62,586 nt of DNA. Origin: Cyanobacteriota bacterium (GTDB taxonomy: Bacteria > Cyanobacteriota > Cyanobacteriia > Cyanobacteriales > Microcoleaceae). The notes under the pieces were generated by a model. It searched no databases, was not told the origin of the DNA, and saw only the letters and a list, made by a program, of their open reading frames with translations. Within the stretch, counting starts at the first letter, position 1; every line of letters starts with the position of its first letter. Below, in pieces: positions 52,342-60,713 of the stretch. A program made the translations under genes and the position numbers. The DNA lies in contig JANYGO010000056.1 of NCBI GenBank assembly GCA_025362325.1, positions 1 through 62,586 of the forward strand, read 5' to 3'.

Positions 52342-53556
52342 ATGACAATCCAGCAATTAGATATGGATGACAGCAACCCGGAACTCTGCGATTTAATCTG
52401 CGAAAGAATTGCAGCGACTCCGCAGCAGCGCATTACCTTTGCGGAATATATGGATTTGGCATTGTACCACCCGCAATATGGTTACTACAATGGCGATCGA
52501 CCAAACATCGGCAAACAAGGCGATTTTATCACCTCACCTCATTGGAGTGCTGATTTTGCCGAGGTTTTGGGCGAGCAATTTGTAGAAATGTGGCAAATTC
52601 TCGGCAAACCTCATGCTTTTGCGATCGTAGAAATGGGTGCAGGGCTGGGAACATTTGCCGTACATTTGCTGCAATACCTGGAACAGCAATATCCCGATTT
52701 ATTTAAATTTTTAGAATACATTATTGTTGAAATTTCGCCAGTTTTGCTTGCACAACAGCAGCAACAATTAGCAAAATTTAAAACAGTCAAGTGGTGCAAT
52801 TGGGATGAAATAGCTAATAACTCTATCGTCGGCTGCTTTTTTTCTAACGAATTAGTCGATGCTTTTCCAGTGCATCAGTTTATTGTAGAAAAAGGGCAAA
52901 TTAGGGAGATTTACGTTGCCGCAGCCGAAGAACAAAACAGAGAATATGGGAGCAAGTTTATTGAAGTAGCGGGAGAACTTTCAAGCCCTAAGATTGCCGA
53001 ATATTTGGATTTAGTCGGAATAGATTTGTCCGCGACTGTCTATGCGGATGGTTATCGCAGCGAAGTCAATTTAGCAGCTTTAGACTGGATTAAAACAGTT
53101 GCTGAAAAATTGCAACGCGGTTATCTGTTAACAATTGATTACGGCCATCCGGCGCACCGCTATTACAATCCGAGACGCACAGATGGCACGCTGCAATGTT
53201 ATTACCGCCACCGCTATCACAGCAATCCTTATATTAATATCGGGCGGCAGGATTTAACTGCCCATGCTGATTTTACGGCGCTGGAAAAACAAGGGGAATT
53301 GTGCGGTTTGGAGGTAATCGGTTTTACTCAGCAGGCTTTGTTTTTGATGGTGTTGGGTGTGGGCGATAGAATTGCTTCTCTGTCTGCAAATGATGCAGAA
53401 GTATTGGATTTAACAACGTTTTTGCGCCGACGGGAAGCGTTGCACCAATTGATAGATCCGATGGGTTTGGGAGGATTTGGGGTTTTGGTGCAGTGTAAGG
53501 GGTTGAAGGAGGAGGAGAAAGGCCAAAAAGTCAAAGGTTTGAGAGTGCCTGATTAG
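52342..53556 (+). CDS. MidA/NDUFAF7 family (DUF185) SAM-dependent methyltransferase
   Basis: A 404-residue class I methyltransferase. Family blocks: ITFAEYMDLALYHPQYGYY (about 34-52), GDFITSPHWSADFAEVLGEQ, SAM-binding VEMGAGLGTFAVHLL (about 95-109), CFFSNELVDAFPVHQF, LTIDYGHPAHRYYNPRRTDGTLQCYYRH and DLTAHADFTALE. Human NDUFAF7 symmetrically dimethylates an Arg of NDUFS2, the homologue of NdhH, during complex I assembly. Being only two small genes away from ndhH, this enzyme may modify NdhH; that is inference. It starts 9 bp after the antitoxin gene. Confidence 0.88.
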   Translation: MTIQQLDMDDSNPELCDLICERIAATPQQRITFAEYMDLALYHPQYGYYNGDRPNIGKQGDFITSPHWSADFAEVLGEQFVEMWQILGKPHAFAIVEMGAGLGTFAVHLLQYLEQQYPDLFKFLEYIIVEISPVLLAQQQQQLAKFKTVKWCNWDEIANNSIVGCFFSNELVDAFPVHQFIVEKGQIREIYVAAAEEQNREYGSKFIEVAGELSSPKIAEYLDLVGIDLSATVYADGYRSEVNLAALDWIKTVAEKLQRGYLLTIDYGHPAHRYYNPRRTDGTLQCYYRHRYHSNPYINIGRQDLTAHADFTALEKQGELCGLEVIGFTQQALFLMVLGVGDRIASLSANDAEVLDLTTFLRRREALHQLIDPMGLGGFGVLVQCKGLKEEEKGQKVKGLRVPD

Positions 53557-53582
53557 TTACTTGCTTGACTTACGCACATTAA

Positions 53583-54230
53583 TTACGCGCACTGACTCAG
53601 TGGCGGAAATTCCCATTCTCCTGAATATAAAGTAGATGGCAGCTTTAAACAATAAGCAGCAGAAATTACCTCAATTAACCACCAATTAAACATATCTCGT
53701 TGGGCCGCAGCAAAACCAGAAATGGCATCCCCAGTAATGGCATTGTACAGAATATCTAAGATGGCATTGTAGGCTGTTTTGGTGTTGAGTGTTTGCAGCA
53801 AGCCGTAGAAGATATTATAAGCTTCGTCAGTAGCTTGATATTTTCCAATTTTGTTGATATTAGGAAACAAGGTATCTGCCCAAGTTTCTGGGATTTCACA
53901 ACCATCCTTCAGCCAACAAGATACAATTCCTTGAACGATATCAGCCTTGTGTTCTTCAGGAAAGTAATGTTTAATGGTCGGTTTAGCTGCTAATGCTATT
54001 CCATAAGCCATATAGACGTATCGCTGATGAGATATTGGATCATTAGGCATCCCAAAGGCTGTCATCACTTCTGCAAAAGCTTCTTCTACATTGCACTTTC
54101 CACCTCGTTCGTATAAATCGTCATATTTTCTGTCCCAAACCGTCTGAAGTGTTTGCTGTAATTGCTCTGGAATAGTTAAGTTGCTGGGCAATTTAAAATC
54201 GGTGTAGTGACCTAGAGCAAACTTTATCAT
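53583..54230 (-). CDS. Unrecognised 215-residue protein
   Basis: I do not recognise this protein. It is soluble, about 215 residues, rich in aromatic residues (Trp, Tyr), with several predicted helices and no visible catalytic motif, signal peptide or membrane span. It converges on the methyltransferase gene (27 bp apart) and lies downstream, same strand, of a C5-cytosine methyltransferase gene, separated by 260 bp. It could be an immunity-type or restriction-associated protein, but there is no direct support. Confidence 0.6.
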   Translation of the reverse strand: MIKFALGHYTDFKLPSNLTIPEQLQQTLQTVWDRKYDDLYERGGKCNVEEAFAEVMTAFGMPNDPISHQRYVYMAYGIALAAKPTIKHYFPEEHKADIVQGIVSCWLKDGCEIPETWADTLFPNINKIGKYQATDEAYNIFYGLLQTLNTKTAYNAILDILYNAITGDAISGFAAAQRDMFNWWLIEVISAAYCLKLPSTLYSGEWEFPPLSQCA

Positions 54231-54429
54231 TGACTTTCCCTCCTTATAGTACCATTTATAAAAAATCTTGCTACAAAATAAGTGTTGAGTTTGTTTTTTG
54301 GACTATTAGAATTTTTGCACTCATTCCCAGACTATCTTGAAATTATCTGCGTTAATCTGCGTTAATCAGCCTTAAATCTGCGGTTGACTGGCTCTATCAA
54401 AGATTTATGTAATCTTGTTTATTTTGTCA

Positions 54430-54484
54430 GGTGCGTCGCCGTGAGATTGTCGATATTTTTTGGAATTTTTTATAGCGACGCACC
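54430..54484. repeat. Palindrome GGTGCGTCGC...GCGACGCACC
   Basis: A perfect 10-bp inverted repeat ending a few bases before the methyltransferase stop. It belongs to a loose family of ggtgcg.../...cgcaccctac palindromes (also 55672-55688 and 60652-60692). Possible terminator. Confidence 0.6.
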
Positions 54485-54490
54485 CTACAA

Positions 54491-55600
54491 TTATACCTCT
54501 AATTCTGCGTGTTTTAATCGCTCCTGAATAGACATACCCTGCAATTTTTCACTCATCTTATATAAATCTACTTTTGGATAATCGCCCTTAAATAGCGGAA
54601 TTAGAGATTCAACAACAGCAGCAATTCCCTCTGGCGGTACTGCATTTCCAATCTGTCGGCGCACTTCCGTAAAAGAACCTTCAAACACAAAATCATCGGG
54701 AAAACTTTGTAATCTCGCTCTTTCCCGATTAGTCAATGCACGGGGTTCTGGATAATGATAACCCCAGGTTCCGCCGCCTCCGCCAGCAATGATTGTAGAT
54801 GATGGTTTATTGGGATGAATTCGCCGATAAACGTGACTGATCATGCCTTTTACATAATAGGGACTGTCTTTGGGAATATCAGAAAAATTCCCTCCGGCTT
54901 TAATTCGATTCAAAATTTCAACGGTGCGGGAACGGATTTGATGGTGCTGGTTATTGTTAATAACTCGATCGACATCTTGGAGTGCTTCGCCCGCTGTGCG
55001 ATAAGGATGTTGGCGATTGGGCCCGTATTCTGCTTGAGGATGCACGAAATCAAATCCTGTATCCATCCGAATGCCAACTAACAAAACTCTTTGCCGAAAT
55101 TGCGGCACTCCGTAATCGGCAAAGTTGTAGAGTTTAGGTTTAACTAAGTAACCCGGTGCTATACTTTCAAAGTCGGAAATTATTTGTTTGATTGCTTGAT
55201 AGTTATTGGCGCTTAATAAACCTTTGACATTTTCTGCTACAAAAGCTTTGGGCTTTTTCTTGTTGACAAAATCTAGAAAATATGTGTATAAATTGCCTCT
55301 GGTTCCTTCAAGGCCGGGGCGCTTCCAAATTAGGGAGAAATCTTGACAGGGGAACCCTCCTATACATATTTGTGCTTCGGGAACTTGTGCAATGTCTATA
55401 TTTTCTATGCTGTCGTTGATGATGACATTGGCGATATTTCTGCTGAATGTTTGGCAGGCGTATTGATTGGAGTCGATCGCCCAAACCACATCAAATCCCG
55501 CTTTGTGGAATGGCAAGTCCATGCCACCACAACCAGAAAACAATGATATCAGTTGCGGTTTGGTTTTCCAGGCGATCGGCTTGAGACGTTCGAGTGACAT
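54491..55600 (-). CDS. DNA (cytosine-5) methyltransferase
   Basis: About 369 residues from the ATG at 55600 (the frame extends to 55687, but that part overlaps an intergenic palindrome). All C5-MTase motifs in order: I LISLFSGCGGMDLPF, IV GGFPCQDFS with catalytic Cys, VI ENVKGLL, VIII QFRQRVLLVGIR, a short target-recognition region, IX RALTNRERARLQSFPDDF, and X QIGNAVPP. No recognisable endonuclease gene is adjacent, so it may be an orphan. Cyanobacteria are known to have a C5-MTase for CGATCG, the core of HIP1; whether this is that enzyme cannot be decided here. Confidence 0.9.
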   Translation of the reverse strand: MSLERLKPIAWKTKPQLISLFSGCGGMDLPFHKAGFDVVWAIDSNQYACQTFSRNIANVIINDSIENIDIAQVPEAQICIGGFPCQDFSLIWKRPGLEGTRGNLYTYFLDFVNKKKPKAFVAENVKGLLSANNYQAIKQIISDFESIAPGYLVKPKLYNFADYGVPQFRQRVLLVGIRMDTGFDFVHPQAEYGPNRQHPYRTAGEALQDVDRVINNNQHHQIRSRTVEILNRIKAGGNFSDIPKDSPYYVKGMISHVYRRIHPNKPSSTIIAGGGGGTWGYHYPEPRALTNRERARLQSFPDDFVFEGSFTEVRRQIGNAVPPEGIAAVVESLIPLFKGDYPKVDLYKMSEKLQGMSIQERLKHAELEV

Positions 55601-55671
55601 ATTAGTTCGCACTGGGACAAGGGCTGGCTGGATGCCTGCCACAAAAATGTGATTATACCAAATAGTCGTAA

Positions 55672-55688
55672 GGTGCGCAGTGCGCACC
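55672..55688. repeat. Short perfect palindrome GGTGCGCAGTGCGCACC
   Basis: Eight-base arms around a single central base, just upstream of the methyltransferase; part of the ggtgcg palindrome family. Confidence 0.6.
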
Positions 55689-55716
55689 CTACTAAGAATC
55701 TATTTCGTTTCATGTT

Positions 55717-56487
55717 TCACTCTTCGTCATCTAACTCGATCCCCGCTTGACGCAATTTTTCTGCTAGTCTTTCAGCCCGATCGCGTTCTCGATCGCCCCG
55801 TTGTCGTTCTTGCTCAGTCCGCTCCTCCGACCATAACAATAACTCACCTTCGGCATTCCACCACCTCAGCCAATAGCCAGTTCTATGTTCGTGGCTGCCT
55901 TCCCAAATACCTAAAAACAAGTTTAATCCAGGTATCCAAAAACGACCATTATCATCGGCTTTTTCCAGTTGATAACGTTCCGATTCTAAAGCATAAACTT
56001 CTAAATGAGCGGTAGTTGCTCGAAAAATAACCTATCTCGGTACTTTGATAATTTGCTCGTAAAAAAACCATTTACCGACGCGCTGTGTAAACTCAACAGA
56101 GTATTCTTCCCCGTAAGTTTCTGATAGGAATTCCATCACGATTTGCGGGATGGTTCCTTCGGTGTGCGGCGTGTAACTGCGGCGGACTTGCGAGACATTT
56201 TTGGGATTTACTGGTTTTACGTACATCCAATCGGGTGCTTTGCAAATAGTCCGCTATTCGTCACTGGTGGAGGATGGGAAACTAATTCCGGCACAAAGGG
56301 CAAAATTGGAAACTATTAAGGCATCCTCCACTAATTCAGAAAGTGCTGTTAGCGGCTGGCGTAAAGCTGCGGCTAGTAAGGGTTGGTTTTCGTCTTCCAC
56401 GGGATCGTCCGGTAGTTGAAAGTCGTCTGGTAGTAAGGGCCAGGTTACTATTAGTTTTACAGGAGGGTTTTTAGTGGCTACTAACAT
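55717..56487 (-). pseudogene. Uma2-family endonuclease gene with two in-frame amber codons
   Basis: From ATG 56487 (MLVATKNPPVKLIVTWP) to the TAA before 55717 the family reads continuously in one frame of 257 codons, except for two TAG codons: one after …FPSSTSDE (about 56254-56256) and one after …EQIIKVPR (56032-56034). Sequence on both sides keeps the Uma2/DUF820 pattern: KAPDWMYVKPVNP, GTIPQIVMEFLSETYGEEYSVE, RFWIPGLNLFLGIWEG, and the usual ERTEQERQRGDRERDRAERLAEKLRQ coiled tail. No frameshift is needed. Most likely two nonsense mutations in a decaying copy of a multicopy PD-(D/E)XK family. Confidence 0.8.
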
Positions 56488-56573
56488 AGTTGATCGGATG
56501 TTGTAGGAGTTTATTTTTTTATTATACCTTTTTGTTTTTTGGATTAATGTTAATTGCCGTTTTCTGTAGATGC

Positions 56574-56715
56574 AGACGGCGGTTGAAACCGCGCCTACAA
56601 AAACGAAGTCCGCCTCCGCGGTGTAAAGAAAATAAGGTAATTTCAACTGCCCGGTCTTCTTCAACCTTGGTAATGCGGGTTTTGTTTGTGTAGATGCGGT
56701 TTCAACCGCCGTCTC
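56574..56715. repeat. Interspersed palindrome GGCGGTTGAAACCGC family, copies 3 and 4
   Basis: A full copy at 56574-56621 and a partial inverted copy (tttgtgtagatgcggtttca…) at about 56681-56715, ending at the hisS stop region. Confidence 0.75.
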
Positions 56716-58006
56716 AACCGCCGTCTTCGTTTGTGTAGGCTTTTATCTTCTGTTTTAGCTCATCTGTCATGGCTAGTAGTTCCGATTGGGCGATCGCACT
56801 TTGTTCACCACTGGCCAACCACTTCAATTGTACAGTCTCATTTTCAGCTTCCGCATCACCCAAAACCAAACACGCAACCGCACCGCTTCTGTCGGCTCTT
56901 TTAAACTGTTTCCCGAAAGCACTTCCGCTCAAATCTATCTCTACACTAAAGCCAACACTCCGCAATTTTTGAGCTAACAATACCGATTGCTGTTCGGCTT
57001 TTTCACCCCTAGATACCAAATAGAAATCCAGTTTGGGAGTCGGTAAAGGTTGCATTTTTTGCAGCAGGATAATCAACCTTTCTATACCCATAGCCCAACC
57101 GACTGCTGCCGTATCTGGGCCGCCCAATTCTTTGACTAAACCGTCGTAGCGGCCGCCTCCGCAAACTGTTGCTTGCGCTCCCAAATCGTCGGAGACAATT
57201 TCAAATGCGGTGTAGGTATAGTAATCTAAACCGCGCACTAATCGGGGATTTAACTGATAGCTAATTCCTAAATTTGTGAGCATTTCCTGCACTCGCTCGA
57301 AGTGATCTCGCGATTCGTCACCCAAATATTCCAAAATACTCGGCGCACCAGCGACAATTTCTTGAGTGCGCTGATTTTTGCTGTCCAATATCCGCAGCGG
57401 ATTGCGAGTCAAACGGTCTTGGGAATCCGCGTCTAATTCTTCTTTGTGCGGTGTAAAATAATCGATCAATGCTTGCCGATAATTTTGTCTGTCTTGCTTG
57501 TTTCCGACTGAATTGATATCGAGGCGCAAATTGGTTAAACCGATCGCTTGCAGGATGTCGCAGGCGATCGCAATTACCTCGACATCCGCCCTGGGATTCG
57601 CACTTCCCAAGACTTCCACGCCAATTTGATTGAACTGTCGCTGTCTGCCTTCTTGGGCGCGTTCGTAGCGAAACATCGGCCCAGTATACCACAGACGCTG
57701 CACGTCTCCGGCCGCGTACAAACTGTTTTGAATAAAAGAGCGTACTACTCCGGCGGTTCCTTCTGGGCGCAAAGTAGTTGATCGATCGCCCTTATCTTTA
57801 AAAGTGTACATCTCCTTGCCCACAACATCGGTAGCTTCGCCGATGCCGCGTTCAAATAAAGATGTTTGTTCAAAAATTGGTGTCCGAATTTCTCGATAAG
57901 CCGCTTTGTTCAATATTGCTCTAGCTACTGCTTCGATATTTTGCCAATATTGAATTTCTGCGGGCAAAATATCCCGTGTTCCTGGTAAGGTTTTAATTGC
58001 ACTCAT
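56714..58006 (-). CDS. hisS: Histidyl-tRNA synthetase
   Basis: A 430-residue class II aminoacyl-tRNA synthetase, normal length. Visible motifs: TLPGTRDILP opening, REIRTPIFEQTSLFERGIGE, TLRPEGTAGVVRSFIQN, motif 2 GPMFRYERAQEGRQRQFNQIGVE, histidine-binding LVRGLDYYT and GGGRYDGLVKELGG, motif 3 AVGWAMGIERL, and a C-terminal anticodon-binding domain from about 320. The stop lies within a repeat-derived palindrome. Confidence 0.96.
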   Translation of the reverse strand: MSAIKTLPGTRDILPAEIQYWQNIEAVARAILNKAAYREIRTPIFEQTSLFERGIGEATDVVGKEMYTFKDKGDRSTTLRPEGTAGVVRSFIQNSLYAAGDVQRLWYTGPMFRYERAQEGRQRQFNQIGVEVLGSANPRADVEVIAIACDILQAIGLTNLRLDINSVGNKQDRQNYRQALIDYFTPHKEELDADSQDRLTRNPLRILDSKNQRTQEIVAGAPSILEYLGDESRDHFERVQEMLTNLGISYQLNPRLVRGLDYYTYTAFEIVSDDLGAQATVCGGGRYDGLVKELGGPDTAAVGWAMGIERLIILLQKMQPLPTPKLDFYLVSRGEKAEQQSVLLAQKLRSVGFSVEIDLSGSAFGKQFKRADRSGAVACLVLGDAEAENETVQLKWLASGEQSAIAQSELLAMTDELKQKIKAYTNEDGG

Positions 58007-58030
58007 TTTGTTAGTCAGTCTTTATTTCTT

Positions 58031-58081
58031 AGTCCGCGTAGGCGGACTTCGTTTGTGTAGTAGCGATTTCAATCGCCGAAT
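58031..58081. repeat. Interspersed palindrome GGCGGTTGAAACCGC family, copy 5
   Basis: agtccgcgtaggcggacttc ... tagcgatttcaatcgccga: both hairpins retained, several substitutions. Lies between hisS and the next gene. Confidence 0.7.
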
Positions 58082-58091
58082 CATCGAAGGA

Positions 58092-58379
58092 TCAACCAAT
58101 AACTAATAATTCCCAAGCTCCGTAACGATCGCCATAATAAGCCAAAATGCGATCGACCCGCTGGCGATCGACCAAATCGAACCCTTCAGGATACTGTATC
58201 CACAAGCCCCCTACTTGGCTGTCGCTGTAATCAAACCGCTGCGACTGCTGCGGAATTAAAGCGGTTTCCACCCCTTCAACTTGACGCAAATGGACTGCCA
58301 CTTCGCGATACACCGCCAGCGGCAATCCAGGGCATTGAATTTGATAGCGGAGTTGTTTTTCTTGTGCCGTTTGCATCAT
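58092..58379 (-). CDS. Small conserved-looking protein downstream of the PedR-like regulator
   Basis: About 95 residues from the ATG at 58379 (frame open to 58397). Soluble, with RYQIQCPGLPLAVYREVAVHLRQVEGVETALIPQQSQRFDYSDSQVGGLWIQY; no known motif. It starts about 30 bp after the LuxR-type regulator gene on the same strand and is probably cotranscribed. Function unknown. Confidence 0.7.
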   Translation of the reverse strand: MMQTAQEKQLRYQIQCPGLPLAVYREVAVHLRQVEGVETALIPQQSQRFDYSDSQVGGLWIQYPEGFDLVDRQRVDRILAYYGDRYGAWELLVIG

Positions 58380-58410
58380 TACTTTGCCTGTCCCCAACCA
58401 AAATCCCTAT

Positions 58411-58686
58411 TTAAGATACTTCTTTATCGATCGGCCCTGGTAGAGGGCAGCAGTTAATATTGTCCATACATACCTTCCCCCACTGCAACGCCCAGCGCAC
58501 CAGCGTAACTCGATTGTCAGCCCGCGTCTTGTTCAAGATATTGCTAATGTGGTTGTCAACAGTACGCTTGCTAATCTCTAACTTTTCGGCGATTTTCTCA
58601 TTAGTCAATCCCGCCGCCACTAATTCTACCACTTGCAATTCTCGATCTGACAGAGTGACAGGGGTTTGAGAAACGCTCCCGCTCAT
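58411..58686 (-). CDS. pedR: Small LuxR-type regulator, PedR-like
   Basis: A 91-residue protein that is little more than a GerE/LuxR DNA-binding domain (LSDRELQVVELVAAGLTNEKIAEKLEISKRTVDNHISNIL, residues 12-51) with a C-terminal extension containing Cys73, Cys79 and Cys80. Size and Cys80 match Synechocystis PedR, which senses photosynthetic electron transport through thioredoxin acting on Cys80 and controls high-light genes. No receiver domain is present. The name is assigned by this resemblance; other short LuxR regulators remain possible. Confidence 0.7.
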   Translation of the reverse strand: MSGSVSQTPVTLSDRELQVVELVAAGLTNEKIAEKLEISKRTVDNHISNILNKTRADNRVTLVRWALQWGKVCMDNINCCPLPGPIDKEVS

Positions 58687-58910
58687 AAATTTTTCCTATG
58701 TGTGCATATTTACCTATCTACAATTCTAGAGGATGAGGGATAGAGTATGAAGAGAAAATTAAATTTGCTGTGCTATGGTTCCGGGAGATAGGTTTTTGTG
58801 GGATCGTCGCAGTTAAAGCCCAGTGCTGACTCAGCTTACTAGCGCCAGCACTTCATTCCTGTGCGATCGCCAGTCTACCGCTTGTCTAAAACCTCAAATC
58901 TAAAATCAAT

Positions 58911-59906
58911 ATGACTTATCCTCGCGTTTTGTGTCTGGGTGAAATTTTATTTGATTGTTTAGCAGACAAACCAGGAGCATCTCTAGAAGAGGTAGAATCT
59001 TGGACGGCGTATCCCGGCGGCGCTCCTGCAAATGTGGCCTGTGCTGTGGCTAAATTGGGGACTGAGGCGGCATTTATCGGTGCTGTGGGTGGGGATGAGT
59101 TGGGGAATTCCCTAGTGCAGGTATTGCAAGAAGTAGGGGTTGATACCGCTGGAGTGCAGCGCCATCCGAGTGCGCCGACGCGACAAGTTTATGTCTTGCG
59201 GAATGAAGCGGGCGATCGATCTTTTGCAGGTTTTGGTAAATTGGATACTGCGGATTTTGCCGACACCCGCCTCCAGGCTGCCCAAATACCGGAGGTGCTG
59301 TTTGAAAATGCCGAATTTTTAGTGCTCGGCACTTTAGAATTAGCTTATCCTGAAAGTCGAGAGGCTGTAGAAAGAGCGATCGAACTAGCAGAGCGTTACG
59401 ACGTTAAAATTATAGTTGACATCAATTGGCGTCCGGTATTTTGGCCAAATCCAGACGAAGCAAAAGCGCACATTCTAAAACTCTTAAAAAAAGTTGATTT
59501 TGTCAAGTTATCTGACGAAGAAGCCGAATGGTTGTTTGCAACTACCGACGCTGGAGCTATCACCTACCGCCTCGATTCTGTAGAAGGAGTTTTGGTGACT
59601 GCCGGCGATAAAGGTTGCGGCTATTGTCTCTCGCAAAATGAAGGAAAAATTCCCGCCTTTACAGTAGATGTTGAGGATACAACAGGTGCAGGCGACGGAT
59701 TTGTGGCTGGTTTTGTGCGGCAGTTGTGCAAGCAGGGAATTAAGAATTTAGCAGATCCAGAAATAGCCCAAAAAATTGTAACTTATGCAAGCGCGGTGGG
59801 TGCGATGACAGTGATGAAACCGGGGGCAATTACAGCTCAACCCACCGCCCCTGAAGTAGAAGCTTTCTTGTATTTGTACAAAAATTATCCCGCCAAACAT
59901 CAATAG
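58911..59906 (+). CDS. Fructokinase (PfkB family)
   Basis: A 331-residue ribokinase/PfkB-fold sugar kinase. Substrate-side motif YPGGAPANVACAVAKLG (about 33-49), conserved GAVGGDELG, and the ATP/anion-hole signature DTTGAGDGFVAGF (about 258-270) with catalytic Asp. Best match by memory is cyanobacterial fructokinase, which phosphorylates fructose from sucrose cleavage. It converges with a gluconokinase gene across a strong hairpin. A substrate other than fructose is possible. Confidence 0.85.
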   Translation: MTYPRVLCLGEILFDCLADKPGASLEEVESWTAYPGGAPANVACAVAKLGTEAAFIGAVGGDELGNSLVQVLQEVGVDTAGVQRHPSAPTRQVYVLRNEAGDRSFAGFGKLDTADFADTRLQAAQIPEVLFENAEFLVLGTLELAYPESREAVERAIELAERYDVKIIVDINWRPVFWPNPDEAKAHILKLLKKVDFVKLSDEEAEWLFATTDAGAITYRLDSVEGVLVTAGDKGCGYCLSQNEGKIPAFTVDVEDTTGAGDGFVAGFVRQLCKQGIKNLADPEIAQKIVTYASAVGAMTVMKPGAITAQPTAPEVEAFLYLYKNYPAKHQ

Positions 59907-59967
59907 GTTCGATCGTTCGGACTTTAGTCCGCATAAAGAAGGACTAAAGTCCGAACGATCAAACCTG
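59907..59967. terminator. Bidirectional hairpin between convergent kinase genes
   Basis: gttcgatcgttcggacttta and its near-perfect inverse (arms of about 25 bp around cataaagaa) fill the space between the fructokinase stop (59906) and the gluconokinase stop (59972). The ggactttagtcc core is shared with the element at 62318-62450, so it is also an interspersed repeat. Confidence 0.65.
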
Positions 59968-59971
59968 AATA

Positions 59972-60460
59972 TTAACCGTACGTCAGATGATTTTTAATTT
60001 GGTGCACAATTTCCTCTAGGGGCTGCGAAGCATCTACGATTATTGCATCTTCTGGTTCTTCAAGAATAGCAAACTGACTTGACAGCAAGTCTACTTTCAT
60101 GTAGTGATTTTCGCGAGTTTTTAACCGGGCTGCGAATAGCTCAAAATCACCTTTGAGATAAACTATTTTCATCCGCTGCTTGTCTCGGCACAGCATTTCG
60201 CGGTAAGATGCTTTTAAGGCAGAACAAGCTAACACGACATTTTTATTTTCCAAAAGCCACTTGTCTATTGTAGCTTGCAAGTGCAACAGCCAAGGAAGGC
60301 GATCGGCATCTTCTAAAGGAATGCCCCGACTCATTTTCTCGATATTAGCTGATGGGTGAAAATCGTCGGCATCGCTGAAATCCCAATTTAGAGATTGCGC
60401 CAGCAACTTACCAACAGTAGTTTTTCCCGAACCGGAGACTCCGATTACAATTACAATCAT
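59972..60460 (-). CDS. gntK: Gluconokinase
   Basis: A 162-residue GntK-type P-loop kinase making 6-phosphogluconate from gluconate and ATP. Walker A GVSGSGKTTVG (residues 7-17) is followed by FSDADDFHPSANIEKMSRGIPLEDADRLPWL, the substrate-binding block, then LACSALKASYREML and YLKGDFELFAARLKTRENHYMKVDLLSSQFAILEEP, all typical. Together with the neighbouring fructokinase it suggests a small sugar-kinase locus. Its start lies 11 bp from a long GAAGGAA heptamer array in the 5' region. Confidence 0.93.
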   Translation of the reverse strand: MIVIVIGVSGSGKTTVGKLLAQSLNWDFSDADDFHPSANIEKMSRGIPLEDADRLPWLLHLQATIDKWLLENKNVVLACSALKASYREMLCRDKQRMKIVYLKGDFELFAARLKTRENHYMKVDLLSSQFAILEEPEDAIIVDASQPLEEIVHQIKNHLTYG

Positions 60461-60471
60461 CGCGCAGCAGA

Positions 60472-60541
60472 AGGAAGAAGGAAGAAGGAAGAAGGAAGAA
60501 GGAAGAAGGAAGAAGGAAGAAGGAAGAAGGAAGAAGGAAGA
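60472..60541. repeat. GAAGGAA heptamer array upstream of gntK
   Basis: About ten uninterrupted copies of the purine heptamer GAAGGAA, starting 11 bp from the gntK start codon, in its leader. Confidence 0.9.
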
Positions 60542-60651
60542 AAATTAAGATTTTTAGTAATTAAGGATTTCCCAACCATCTTGGCGGTTTCTATATTTAC
60601 CAAATACAGGCAATTTCATTTAGTTGTGCGATCGCAAAACCGAAGATTTGG

Positions 60652-60692
60652 GCAGCGTGCACCCTACATTCATCTCGTAGGGTGCGCGCTGC
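60652..60692. repeat. Palindrome gcagcgtgcaccctac / gtagggtgcgcgctgc
   Basis: 16-bp arms (one mismatch) with a 9-bp loop, 20 bp after the leuC stop on its strand. Member of the ggtgcg palindrome family and possible leuC terminator. Confidence 0.65.
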
Positions 60693-60713
60693 ACACCTGA
60701 AATCAGCTACTTT

